Assembly: GCF_004348445.1 (NCBI RefSeq)
Contig: NZ_SMKV01000008.1
Coordinates: forward strand, 1 to 64,000
Reading direction: 5' to 3'
DNA: 64,000 nucleotides
DNA from: Saccharopolyspora aridisoli
GTDB lineage: Bacteria > Actinomycetota > Actinomycetes > Mycobacteriales > Pseudonocardiaceae
The notes under the pieces are model-generated. The model saw nothing but the letters and a program-made list of their open reading frames with translations, made no database searches and had not been told where the DNA came from. Positions 27,414-34,801 of this stretch are shown here, in pieces; the first letter of the stretch is position 1; every line of letters starts with the position of its first letter. The position numbers and the translations under genes are program-made.

Positions 27414-28240
27414 CGCTGCACCTCCCGGTGGTTGTCTTTGATCAGGTGGGCCAGACCTGCACCCATGCCGAGTACGGCGACGGGCAGGCAGGCGACCGCG
27501 GCGGTGATGAGCCAGGGCGCTTCGGTCATGCCGGCGGCCTTCATCAGGTGGAAGGCGATCTGCCCCAACGCCCCGAGAGCGAGGGAGCCGAGGGCGGAGT
27601 ATTTGGCGAACCGGCGGGCACGCGGCGGGACCTGTCCGGACAGCCAGACCCGCAGGGCGTAAGCGGCGTAGGTCTCCACCCCGATCGGAAGCGTGATCGC
27701 CGTGTTGATCGCGAACCCGTCGGCGATGCCCGGAAGCGGGTGGACGATGCCGAACCCGGTGAGCTGGCCGAGTCCGACCCAGCCGGACCAGATCGCCACG
27801 AACGCCGGCAGTGCCAGCAGCATCACCGGCCACACCGCCACCGACTTCACCGCCTGATCGTCGGCGGGCTTGTCCGGGTCTGCGGCCGCCGTGATCGGCT
27901 CCGACACCGTTCCGCCTACCGGCTCCGACTCCTCAGCCGGAACCGGCTCGGACTCGGCCATCGGCTCTACCTCGGTGGACTCGGACTGGGTGTCGGCCGG
28001 GTTGTCGTCGTGGGTCTGGGTGGGTTCGGTGACGACGTGCAGCCCCGCCGGGTTGGAAGCCTTTGCCGGGGTCTCCTCTGCCAGGCGCTCCAGGATCTCG
28101 CGGGCCTTGGGAGCCCCGATCCGCAGCGTGGTCATCAACTGGTTCCGGCTCGGTGTGCGGCCCAGCTCGGTGGCCAGGTCGCGGGCCTGGGGAAGCAGCT
28201 CGTCGACCGGAACCGGGTAGGCGCTCTTCGCGGCGGTCAT
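27410..28240 (-). CDS. Membrane protein with N-terminal DNA-binding-like helix (spread-type)
   Basis: A 276-aa protein. Residues 10-50 form a helical module (RDLATELGRTPSRNQLMTTL) as in DUF2637-like AICE proteins. A long acidic Glu/Pro/Ser linker follows. The second half has four transmembrane helices (VMLLALPAFVAIWSGWVGL onward). By position between traB and other membrane proteins it probably takes part in intramycelial spread. It overlaps traB and its upstream neighbour by ATGA junctions, indicating one tightly coupled operon. Confidence 0.65.
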   Translation of the reverse strand: MTAAKSAYPVPVDELLPQARDLATELGRTPSRNQLMTTLRIGAPKAREILERLAEETPAKASNPAGLHVVTEPTQTHDDNPADTQSESTEVEPMAESEPVPAEESEPVGGTVSEPITAAADPDKPADDQAVKSVAVWPVMLLALPAFVAIWSGWVGLGQLTGFGIVHPLPGIADGFAINTAITLPIGVETYAAYALRVWLSGQVPPRARRFAKYSALGSLALGALGQIAFHLMKAAGMTEAPWLITAAVACLPVAVLGMGAGLAHLIKDNHREVQR

Positions 28241-28521
28241 CGGGCCACCCCCGACCCGAACCGCGGAACGGGCACCCACGCGCCCACCCGCTCGATGCCG
28301 GCCATCACCACACGCAGCGCCGCACCCAGTAGGAACAGGCCGACACCCACCGTGCGAACGGCACCGGAGGCCACAGCGAGGGCGAACACCACGGCCACGG
28401 GTAGAACGGTGACGACGGTGAACCGCAGCAGGCCGGCGAAAGCCAGCAGCACCAGCGGCAGCACCACGAGGACGGTCAGCTCGATCAGGACGTACAGCGC
28501 GCCCATGAGAAGGGTCTTCAT
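28237..28521 (-). CDS. Small hydrophobic membrane protein
   Basis: A 94-aa protein composed of three hydrophobic stretches (LIELTVLVVLPLVLLAFAG, VVTVLPVAVVFALAV, VGVGLFLLGAALRVV). It overlaps the following gene by ATGA. Probably part of the transfer/spread membrane set; no family assigned. Confidence 0.6.
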   Translation of the reverse strand: MKTLLMGALYVLIELTVLVVLPLVLLAFAGLLRFTVVTVLPVAVVFALAVASGAVRTVGVGLFLLGAALRVVMAGIERVGAWVPVPRFGSGVAR

Positions 28522-28595
28522 CGCACACCCCCAACGGGGCTGGTGGCGATCCGTAGCATCAGAGATCTCCTAACGGTTTGGTGATCGGTGGGAGA

Positions 28596-28638
28596 CCCGG
28601 CCCAGCAGTTGGTTTGGCGACTGTCCTGCTGGGCCGGG
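28596..28638. terminator. Strong hairpin in the element 1 operon
   Basis: A perfect 13-bp stem (28596-28608 with 28626-28638) with a 17-base loop, just past the end of the 59-aa gene at 28645-28824. It probably terminates the upstream small-gene transcript. Confidence 0.6.
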
Positions 28639-28644
28639 GCGAAA

Positions 28645-28824
28645 CTAGGAGCCCCGCTTCTGCACCCACTCGCCGCTGCACTGGCTGCACAGCACGTGCC
28701 ACTCGCCGTAGTCGTTGGGCGTCGCGGAGTACGCCTCGTGGCTGCACGACGGGTCCGGCTTCGTCGGCCCAGGCGTCCCGACACCGCCGCTGTCCTGCTG
28801 GTTTCGCTTTCCGAACAAACGCAT
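28645..28824 (-). CDS. Small Cys-containing protein
   Basis: A 59-aa protein starting MRLFGKRNQQDSGG. The second half contains CSHEAYSATPNDYGEWHVLC then SQCSGEW, a possible single zinc-binding unit. ATG 28824 has GAGAGGAA upstream. No known family. Confidence 0.55.
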   Translation of the reverse strand: MRLFGKRNQQDSGGVGTPGPTKPDPSCSHEAYSATPNDYGEWHVLCSQCSGEWVQKRGS

Positions 28825-28850
28825 TTCGCTGTTCCTCTCCTCGTGATTGG

Positions 28851-29030
28851 TCAGTTCGGCGAGGTGGTGTTGCCGCCGTCGGCGCGCTCGGCGGCCTCCC
28901 ACAGGGCGTCGGCCGTGCCGACGTCGTGGCGGTGATCAGCCACGTAGGCCACGTTTCGTGCGACGTGCGGGCCGTGCTGCTTGACGAACTCCTCGGCCTG
29001 CTTGTCGCTCATCTGCTTGCGCTCGGACAT
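28851..29030 (-). CDS. Small helical protein of unknown function
   Basis: A 59-aa hydrophilic protein (MSERKQMSDKQAEEFVKQHG at the start). ATG 29030 has AAGGGG nine bases upstream; ATG 29039 lies too close to it. It belongs to the minus-strand gene run of element 1. Confidence 0.5.
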   Translation of the reverse strand: MSERKQMSDKQAEEFVKQHGPHVARNVAYVADHRHDVGTADALWEAAERADGGNTTSPN

Positions 29031-29059
29031 GAAACTCATCCCCTTCGGTATGACGGTGG

Positions 29060-29518
29060 TCAGAGGGTGGTGATCAGGGCTGCGACGAACAGCCACAGCC
29101 AGTGCCAGGACTGATCCAGGACATAGGCCCCGGTGCCCAGCGAGGGGTTGTCGTCGTGGCCGGTGCGCGGGGCTCCGAGCCGGTAGAAGCTGCCGTTGCC
29201 GGTGATCTCGGCGAGCTGGGCGAGGGTGTGGCGGCGGTCGGCCCAGTAGTGCGTCACCGCCGAAACCAACTGGCCAACTGCGAACGCCACCGGGTGGATC
29301 GGCAGACCCAGCACCGCCCACACCAGGCCAACCGCGCTGGCCGTGGTGGCGGTATAGGTGGCCACGTGCTTCAAGCACGCCCACCGACCCGACCAGTCCG
29401 GGATGCCCTTCGTCGCGGCCTGATGCGAGGTCTGCACCCAGTGATCAGCCACGTTGTGCGCCACCAACAGCGTCGGGAGCACGACAGCGAACACGAGGGC
29501 GGACTTCAGGTCCGACAT
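29060..29518 (-). CDS. Membrane protein, DUF3307-like
   Basis: A 152-aa protein with four hydrophobic segments. LVAHNVADHWVQTSHQAATKG and LVSAVTHYWADRRHTLAQLA contain conserved-looking His/Asp/Trp residues within membrane helices, as in the DUF3307 type proteins often found in AICEs. It overlaps the upstream gene's stop by one base (TGATG). Function unknown. Confidence 0.6.
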   Translation of the reverse strand: MSDLKSALVFAVVLPTLLVAHNVADHWVQTSHQAATKGIPDWSGRWACLKHVATYTATTASAVGLVWAVLGLPIHPVAFAVGQLVSAVTHYWADRRHTLAQLAEITGNGSFYRLGAPRTGHDDNPSLGTGAYVLDQSWHWLWLFVAALITTL

Positions 29519-29844
29519 CAGGCGGCCTCCCCCGAGTTGGAAGCCTCGTCGGCCTCGGTCGTGATCAGCCGCAGCGTCGCGCCGGCCTCGCGGCGGTCGT
29601 AGCGGCGCAGCCGAGTGCGCTCACGGGTCCCCAGCTCGGACCAGGCGAACGGCGTGGTCGGCAGCGCGGACGCTCCCAACTCCTCGGCGATGACCTGCTC
29701 CCAGTAGTTCTGCACCGCCTGCTGTCCGAACTCGTTCAGCTCGGCCTCGCAGTGGGCGAGCTCGGCGCCGAACGAGTCGAAGTCCTCGGTGCCGTGCCAT
29801 CTGTCGAGGTCAGGGGCGAACGCGTCGTACTTGTGAGAGTCCAT
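29518..29844 (-). CDS. Hypothetical acidic protein, first gene of the minus operon
   Basis: A 108-aa soluble protein (MDSHKYDAFAPDLDRWHGTE). ATG 29844 has AAGGAG eight bases upstream, a strong start. It is the first gene of the run that reads through the membrane proteins toward traB, and is divergent from the HTH gene at 30010. No family recognised. Confidence 0.6.
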   Translation of the reverse strand: MDSHKYDAFAPDLDRWHGTEDFDSFGAELAHCEAELNEFGQQAVQNYWEQVIAEELGASALPTTPFAWSELGTRERTRLRRYDRREAGATLRLITTEADEASNSGEAA

Positions 29845-29877
29845 CTCTCGGGCTCCTTCCTTGAGCGATGCGAGAAC

Positions 29878-29985
29878 ATTAGCGCAACTATTAGCGCTAC
29901 GGAAGCGTTGGGGGATGGTCACGGAAAACTCCGGCTTGGGATTTTTCGGGGAACGTGGAACTTCAGCGCTAGGATTTGCGCTGAT
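29878..29985. promoter_or_regulatory. Divergent regulatory region with AGCGC boxes
   Basis: ATTAGCGC is repeated at 29878-29885 and 29890-29897, 12 bp apart, near the minus-operon start. AGCGCT at 29965 and TGCGCT at 29977, again 12 bp apart, lie near the plus-strand HTH gene. This is a plausible set of operators for that regulator controlling both directions. Confidence 0.5.
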
Positions 29986-30009
29986 AGGAGTGGGTCAACG
30001 GGAGGTGTC

Positions 30010-30339
30010 GTGGGCAAGGACTGGGACGCAGTAGCGACCGCAATCAACACCCGATTGGCGGAGCTCGACCTGACGCAGCGGGAGCTCGCCGAGCGGTCTG
30101 GGGTGAGCACCGCGACTCTGCGACAGCTCCAGAACAACTACGAGCCGCGTCGTCGTAGTCCGCGCTTGCTGGCTGCCATCTCCGAAGCGCTCCGCTGGCC
30201 GTCCGACCACCTGGCCCAGGTCCTCGAAGGCGAGTCCCCCGAAGAGGAAGCGGACCTTCGCGCGGAAGTCGCCCGCCTTCGCAAGGACGTGGCTGAGCTG
30301 CGGGAACGCCTCGGCGTTCTGGAGGAGAAGCAGGCCTGA
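30010..30339 (+). CDS. HTH transcriptional regulator with C-terminal coiled coil
   Basis: A 109-aa protein. The helix-turn-helix spans LTQRELAERSGVSTATLRQL, and the C-terminal 35 residues form heptads (EEADLRAEVARLRKDVAELR), suggesting a dimer. GTG 30010 has GGAGG four bases upstream. Divergent from the transfer operon and beside repeated AGCGC boxes, it probably represses transfer genes, like KorSA-type controls in pSAM2-like elements; this is inference. Confidence 0.75.
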   Translation: MGKDWDAVATAINTRLAELDLTQRELAERSGVSTATLRQLQNNYEPRRRSPRLLAAISEALRWPSDHLAQVLEGESPEEEADLRAEVARLRKDVAELRERLGVLEEKQA

Positions 30340-30345
30340 CATCGG

Positions 30346-30549
30346 TCAGCCGCCGATCGCCTGGAGGAAGGTCGCCAGGGCGTCGCCGGCGCCGGCGAAC
30401 TTCGTCCACAGGTCGCCGATCAGGTGGGCCGACTCGACCGGCTGCTTGATGATCATCGATCCGACTGCGAACAGAACCAGGAAGCCGATCAGCTTCGGCA
30501 TCACGCCGCCGCCGGACTGCGGCATCATCGGAAACGCGTTCTTCGCCAT
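30346..30549 (-). CDS. Small single-pass membrane protein
   Basis: A 67-aa protein (MAKNAFPMMPQSGGG...) with one hydrophobic helix VMPKLIGFLVLFAVGSMII. ATG 30549 has a strong GAGGAGG site. It is convergent with the HTH gene, six bases apart. Element-specific; function unknown. Confidence 0.6.
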   Translation of the reverse strand: MAKNAFPMMPQSGGGVMPKLIGFLVLFAVGSMIIKQPVESAHLIGDLWTKFAGAGDALATFLQAIGG

Positions 30550-30735
30550 AGTTGCCTCCTCGGTCAGCCCCGCCGCCGATTTGGTGGTCGGGGGTTTTTC
30601 CGTCTCTGGCAACAAGTTCACCGCGAAACCGCGGACGTTCCCACGGGTATTTCCGGGTCGGTTGCAGACGTCCTCGCAGCTCTATACCGTCTGCTCGACG
30701 TCCCAAAAAATCCTCAAAACGTCCCCGGGGTAGAG

Positions 30736-31476
30736 ATGGCGAACGAGCGTCTTCGCGCAGCGGTGCGCGCGGCCGGCCTCACGATTGAGCAGGTCGCCGC
30801 CAAGGTGCGAGTCGATGAGAAGACTGCCGGACGCTGGATCACCAAGGAGCGGAAGCCGCACCCGCAGACCCGGAGGAAGGTCGCTGAGCTGCTCGGCACG
30901 TCCGAGGTCCAGCTCTGGCCGTCCCTGGCGGAGGACCCGCACACCACGCCGAACCAGGACGTTGAGCTGGTGCACCTGTTCCCGTCTCGCTCAGCTGTGC
31001 CGTTCGAGCTGTGGAACGAGCTGATCCACGGCGTCCAGGAGCGCATGGAGGTGCTGGTCTTCTCGGGGCAATTCCTCGTTGAGCAGCACAACATCCTGCC
31101 CGTGATCAGGCGGAAAGCCGAAGAGGGCACAGTTTTTCGCTTCGCGGTGGGGGATGAGACCTCGCCGGCGGTCATCCAGCGCGCGGTCGAGGAGGGTACG
31201 ACCGGAGGCTTGGAAGGCCGGATTCAGATGATGCGGCGCTATCTGAGCAAGGTCGCGGAGTTGGACAACGTCGAGATCCGGACCCACGGGACGATCCTCT
31301 ACAACTCCATCTACCGCTTCGACGATCAGATGCTGGTCAACGGGCACGCCTTCGGCTCCCTCGCCGGTGAGAATCCCGTTCTGCACCTGCGTCAGGTGGA
31401 CGACGGACCGATGTGGGAGCACTACCTGCGGTCGTTCGAGCGCGTGTGGCAGGAAGCCACTCCGGAAACCGTCTGA
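30736..31476 (+). CDS. XRE-type regulator with DUF5919-like C-terminal domain
   Basis: A 246-aa protein. The N-terminal helix-turn-helix (LTIEQVAAKVRVDEKTAGRW) is followed by a larger domain with VLVFSGQFLVEQHNILPVIR and FRFAVGDETS, a pattern I associate with DUF5919 proteins, which look like degenerate phospholipase-D or sensor folds. It lies 11 bases before the Nudix gene, in the same direction. Likely a regulator of the Nudix/HD unit. Confidence 0.7.
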   Translation: MANERLRAAVRAAGLTIEQVAAKVRVDEKTAGRWITKERKPHPQTRRKVAELLGTSEVQLWPSLAEDPHTTPNQDVELVHLFPSRSAVPFELWNELIHGVQERMEVLVFSGQFLVEQHNILPVIRRKAEEGTVFRFAVGDETSPAVIQRAVEEGTTGGLEGRIQMMRRYLSKVAELDNVEIRTHGTILYNSIYRFDDQMLVNGHAFGSLAGENPVLHLRQVDDGPMWEHYLRSFERVWQEATPETV

Positions 31477-31487
31477 GGAGCACAACC

Positions 31488-31964
31488 GTGGCCCGCGTGG
31501 ACTACTTCAACGACCCCAATGCACCGGCGGCCAACTCGGTCGTTCCCTCGGTGACCGCAGCCATCCGCAACGACGCTGGCGACATCCTGCTGATCCACAA
31601 GATTGACAACGACCTGTGGGCGCTGCCGGGCGGTGGCCATGACGCCGGCGAATCCCTCACAGACACTGTGGTTCGCGAGGTCAAGGAGGAGACCGGCCTG
31701 GATGTCGAGGTCGTGCGCTTGGTCGGCACCTACACCAACCCCCAGCACGTCATGGCCTACGACGATGGGGAAGTGCGGCAGCAGTTCTCGCTGTGCTTCG
31801 AGGCCAAGTGGGTCAGTGGCCAGCCGCGCGAAGACGGCAGCGAAACGAAGGAGGTCCGCTGGGTCGCCCCAGCGGACCTCGATCGCCTGAACATCCACAC
31901 CTCGATGCGTCTGCGCATCGATCACGCGCTGGACGAGACGCGTACGCAGCCCTACTTGGGCTGA
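31488..31964 (+). CDS. Nudix hydrolase (Pif-like)
   Basis: A 158-aa enzyme with a full Nudix box: GGGHDAGESLTDTVVREV continuing KEETGL, with all conserved Glu residues. It would cleave a nucleoside diphosphate-linked substrate. GTG 31488 has GAGGAG upstream. In pSAM2 the Nudix protein Pif blocks redundant transfer between element-carrying cells, so a similar immunity role is plausible here; the sequence itself does not show this. It overlaps the convergent HD gene by 13 bases. Confidence 0.82.
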   Translation: MARVDYFNDPNAPAANSVVPSVTAAIRNDAGDILLIHKIDNDLWALPGGGHDAGESLTDTVVREVKEETGLDVEVVRLVGTYTNPQHVMAYDDGEVRQQFSLCFEAKWVSGQPREDGSETKEVRWVAPADLDRLNIHTSMRLRIDHALDETRTQPYLG

Positions 31965-32500
31965 GCGGCCAAGCGCTGTTCGGTTCGCTGGACTGCCTCA
32001 GCCATGACAGGACGCGCCTTCACCCACGTGCGGTGAACCGGGTCTTCGGGCGCGTACCGGCTGAAGATCTCTTCGATCCGCTCGTCGTAGTCCAGGCGTT
32101 GCCCCGCCGGCCCCGTGGTGAGGTCGGCCATGACCAGCGCATCCAGCAATGCCGAGTCCTCGAACGGGAACTCGGCCAGCTCGTCGGACATGCCGCGCTC
32201 GGCCGCCTCGAAACGCGCCCCGGAGTGGTGCGCGACGAGGTTCACGATCACCTCGGGCCACTCCTCTTCCCGGAGGTACCGGGCACCGTCGAGCGGGTGG
32301 AACTTGGTGTGACCGATCTCGGGGGCGTATCCGATGTCGTGCAGCCAAGCCGCGGCGACCAAGGTGTCACGGTCCTGCGGTGGCACGGCGTCGCTGAGCT
32401 CAGCCGCTCGTGCGGCGACTGCCTGAACATGCTCCCAACGGCGCCCCAGCGGGGCCACGAAGCGTTCGGCGGTCTCGGCGGCTTGCTGGACCAGCTCCAT
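31952..32500 (-). CDS. HD-domain phosphohydrolase
   Basis: A 182-aa protein with the HD metal site: His in WEHVQAVAARA, His-Asp in AAWLHDIGYAP, and later His residues in VNLVAHHSGARF. This is the arrangement of nucleotide phosphohydrolases. It pairs convergently with the Nudix gene, and Nudix/HD pairs recur in AICEs. Substrate unknown. Confidence 0.8.
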   Translation of the reverse strand: MELVQQAAETAERFVAPLGRRWEHVQAVAARAAELSDAVPPQDRDTLVAAAWLHDIGYAPEIGHTKFHPLDGARYLREEEWPEVIVNLVAHHSGARFEAAERGMSDELAEFPFEDSALLDALVMADLTTGPAGQRLDYDERIEEIFSRYAPEDPVHRTWVKARPVMAEAVQRTEQRLAAQPK

Positions 32501-32731
32501 GTGCGCTCACGCTACCTTTCACGGTCTCAAACGGTCATCGGCGAGTTGGGTTGTGCATCGGAGCTCGGCGATTACGGAGCGCTGTGCCGGGCTCTCGCGG
32601 ATCTTTCGGGGAGGCGTGGCCTTGTCCTTGCCTCGCTGGTCAGTGAAGGTGTTGGCGATTTCAGGGCGCGCTGAGAGCGCCGTACGCGGCTTGTTCGGGC
32701 ACGTCCGGAGGGGTGGGAGGGGTGTGGAACA

Positions 32732-32770
32732 CCGAGGGGCGCGGAGTTCGGGGCCATCCGCGCCCCTCGG
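32732..32770. terminator. Hairpin terminator
   Basis: A perfect 14-bp stem (32732-32745 with 32757-32770) and an 11-base loop, just beyond the stop of the minus-strand 64-aa gene. The 230 bases between here and the HD gene hold nothing I recognise. Confidence 0.65.
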
Positions 32771-32773
32771 CGG

Positions 32774-32968
32774 CTAGGGGATCTCGGATGCAAGGCGTTC
32801 GGTGATGCAGTTGCGGCAGGCGCGGGCGGAGATCGGGCGGTTGCTCTCGCCGGCGTTGAGGTCGCAGAGGGTCCGGCCGTGGTCGTTGTGGTGGCGTTCG
32901 TGCGCGACGCCGAGGTGATCGGTCCACACCTGGGCGTAGCGCTGCTCGGACTTTGTCGGGGCGCTCAC
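32774..32968 (-). CDS. Small Cys-containing protein
   Basis: A 64-aa protein with RTLCDLNAG and ARACRNCITERL, spaced as a possible zinc site. GTG 32968 overlaps the upstream stop as GTGA and has GCGGAG upstream. Translationally coupled to the 76-aa gene; function unknown. Confidence 0.55.
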   Translation of the reverse strand: MSAPTKSEQRYAQVWTDHLGVAHERHHNDHGRTLCDLNAGESNRPISARACRNCITERLASEIP

Positions 32969-33195
32969 GATTCGCTCCGCTTCCGGCACATGAGGTCGCA
33001 GGCGTAGATGCGTGCGTACTCGCGCAGGCTCACCGCGACGCAGTCGTCGCAGGCGTGGGTGGGTTGGGTGCCGTAGTTGCCGACGGGTTGGCCGCAGAAG
33101 GTGTTTCCGGTGCCGGCGTTGCGGATGTGGACGCAGCCGTCAGGGCTGGTCCACAGGCCCGCGTCGAGCGGTGGCGTTGGTCGTGCCGCATCCAT
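32965..33195 (-). CDS. Small Cys-rich protein
   Basis: A 76-aa protein with Cys residues in DGCVHIRN, TFCGQPVGN, HACDDCVAV and YACDLMCRK, a likely zinc-binding fold. It overlaps the following small gene. Both lie downstream of the XRE-TPR regulator, separated from it by a 14-bp inverted repeat. Confidence 0.55.
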   Translation of the reverse strand: MDAARPTPPLDAGLWTSPDGCVHIRNAGTGNTFCGQPVGNYGTQPTHACDDCVAVSLREYARIYACDLMCRKRSES

Positions 33196-33241
33196 GCACC
33201 CAACGCTGCCGAAACGCGACCGCGAGTGATCGGAAATGCGG

Positions 33242-33278
33242 GGCTATGCGCATCAACGATGGGCTGATGCGCATAGCC
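33242..33278. repeat. 14-bp perfect inverted repeat with two ATGCGCAT palindromes
   Basis: Arms 33242-33255 and 33265-33278 with a nine-base spacer. Each arm contains the self-complementary octamer ATGCGCAT, centres 23 bp apart. It sits upstream of the small Cys-rich genes and just past the XRE-TPR gene end. Operator or terminator; no U tract. Confidence 0.55.
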
Positions 33279-33285
33279 ATGCTGG

Positions 33286-34494
33286 TTAGCGGCTGGTCAT
33301 GGTCCGGTAGGAGTCCTGGAGCTCGCCTGCGGTTGGGAGCTTTCCTGCGGTGACGTGGTTGACGACTTCGCGGACGCGCCACCAGTTGGACGGGGCGACC
33401 TGCCCGGATTCGATGGCGGTGTGGGCGGCGTCGGCTGCTTCGTCGAGGCGGCCGTTGCGGGCTGTGCACAGGGCGAGATCGACGTGGGCGGTGGCGTAGC
33501 GGCGGGGCCAGGGTTGGGAGTCGTTGGTGGGCCGGAAACGCTCGATGACCTGGCGGGCGTGCTGTTCGCCTTCGGGGTCGCCGAGCCAGGCCAGGGTGGT
33601 GGCGGTGTAGGCCGCGGCTTTGCCGGGGTCGTAGCGGTAGTGGTGTTCGGCCGGCACCGGCTTCGGCAGGTGTGCCGAGAGCGAGTGGACGCGTTCGACG
33701 GTGCGGTAGGTGGCATCGGCTTCACCAAGCCGTGCCCACGCGCGGCCTTCCTGAGCGGTCGCCTGGATCTCCGCCGAGCTGCCGGACGGGGCGATCGACT
33801 GGGCGTGCTGGGAGAGCTCGGCGGCGCGTCGGTAGTCGCCGCCGGTCAGCGTGCGCCAGGCTTCGGTTTCGTAGCACCAGGCGCGGATCTCGTCCTGCTC
33901 GGCGTGGGTGGCAAGGCCTGCGGCGGTGCGTAGCCGGGCGGTGGCCGGCGCGTGCTGATTCAGATCGATGTGCACGGTGGCGGCCAGCAGCGAGAACCAG
34001 CCGCCAAGCACCAGCAGGTGGCGGTGGGCGGCGAGGGTCTTGCGGGGCGCGTCGATGAGCTGGGAGATGTAGCCCAGGTGCTCCCGCAGCCGCGGCAGGA
34101 GATCGTGCGGGCTCGACGCGGGGTAGGCGGTGGCCAGATCGTCGAAGGCCATTTCCAGCTGGGCCAGCGTCTCGGTGCTGATGTCGGAGGCCGCGACCCT
34201 GCGGGCCAACTCCATCGCATCGGTCTCATCACTCGGATGGATCGCACCGGCGGCCGGGATTCCCCTGGTCGCGGGCTGCGGGGTGGTGGCGTTGGCCAGG
34301 GCGCGGAGCTCGCCGCCGGCGCACAGGAGCGCGTCTAAGGCGCGCACGGTCGCGGGCTCGGGGCGTTGCCGGTCGTTTTCGTACCGGGAGAGATTGCCCT
34401 GGTCGAGGTGAAGTTCCTGGGCAAGTTGGGCTTGAGACAGGCCGGCCGCACGACGATGCCGCCGCAAGGCCTGCCCGAAAGACTCCTCGGACAT
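33286..34494 (-). CDS. XRE-family regulator with TPR-like C-terminal domain
   Basis: A 402-aa protein. The N-terminal HTH reads LSQAQLAQELHLDQGNLSRY. The remaining 300 residues are helical repeats (for example ARAWCYETEAWRTLTGGDYR-like pairs and GRLDEAADAAHTAIESG), a layout of quorum-peptide or ligand-sensing regulators. ATG 34494 has AGAGGACC upstream. A divergent 47-aa ORF lies 90 bp away, raising the possibility of a peptide-regulator pair. Confidence 0.78.
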   Translation of the reverse strand: MSEESFGQALRRHRRAAGLSQAQLAQELHLDQGNLSRYENDRQRPEPATVRALDALLCAGGELRALANATTPQPATRGIPAAGAIHPSDETDAMELARRVAASDISTETLAQLEMAFDDLATAYPASSPHDLLPRLREHLGYISQLIDAPRKTLAAHRHLLVLGGWFSLLAATVHIDLNQHAPATARLRTAAGLATHAEQDEIRAWCYETEAWRTLTGGDYRRAAELSQHAQSIAPSGSSAEIQATAQEGRAWARLGEADATYRTVERVHSLSAHLPKPVPAEHHYRYDPGKAAAYTATTLAWLGDPEGEQHARQVIERFRPTNDSQPWPRRYATAHVDLALCTARNGRLDEAADAAHTAIESGQVAPSNWWRVREVVNHVTAGKLPTAGELQDSYRTMTSR

Positions 34495-34583
34495 GGTCCT
34501 CTACCTTCCCGCCGGAAACCCCCACCGGCGCCCCCAGAGCGTCCCCTGGGGGCTAACACCTCCGGCGGGAGGCAAGATCGAGC

Positions 34584-34727
34584 ATGCCAGCACCACTACG
34601 TGAGATCGAGAGCAACGCCAAAACAGGCAGCCCCCAAGCTGATTTCGACACCTGGAAACCAGGTGTGCACCAGCCCCTACCTGAGATCCAGAAGGTCATG
34701 TACGGGTCGCTTGACGAATCAGCGTAA
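34584..34727 (+). CDS. Short 47-aa ORF divergent from the XRE-TPR regulator
   Basis: MPAPLREIESNAKTGS at the start and EIQKVMYGSLDESA at the end; no stops, balanced composition, and GGGAGG upstream at 34567. No signal peptide or membrane helix. The terminal VMYGSLD string also occurs at the start of the chromosomal gene at 18454, with 17 identical bases. Divergent placement next to a TPR-type XRE regulator suggests a small partner or signal. No family recognised. Confidence 0.5.
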   Translation: MPAPLREIESNAKTGSPQADFDTWKPGVHQPLPEIQKVMYGSLDESA

Positions 34728-34801
34728 AACGCATGCTCCGATATGCGTAGTTGTTGCATGATACAGCCGTGTCTGAACGAGAAGACGTAAAGCGGAGTGG
34801 G

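Noticed and set aside
26145-27662. A 505-codon plus-strand frame
   Set aside because: Antisense to traB and the membrane-protein gene; no recognisable motif.
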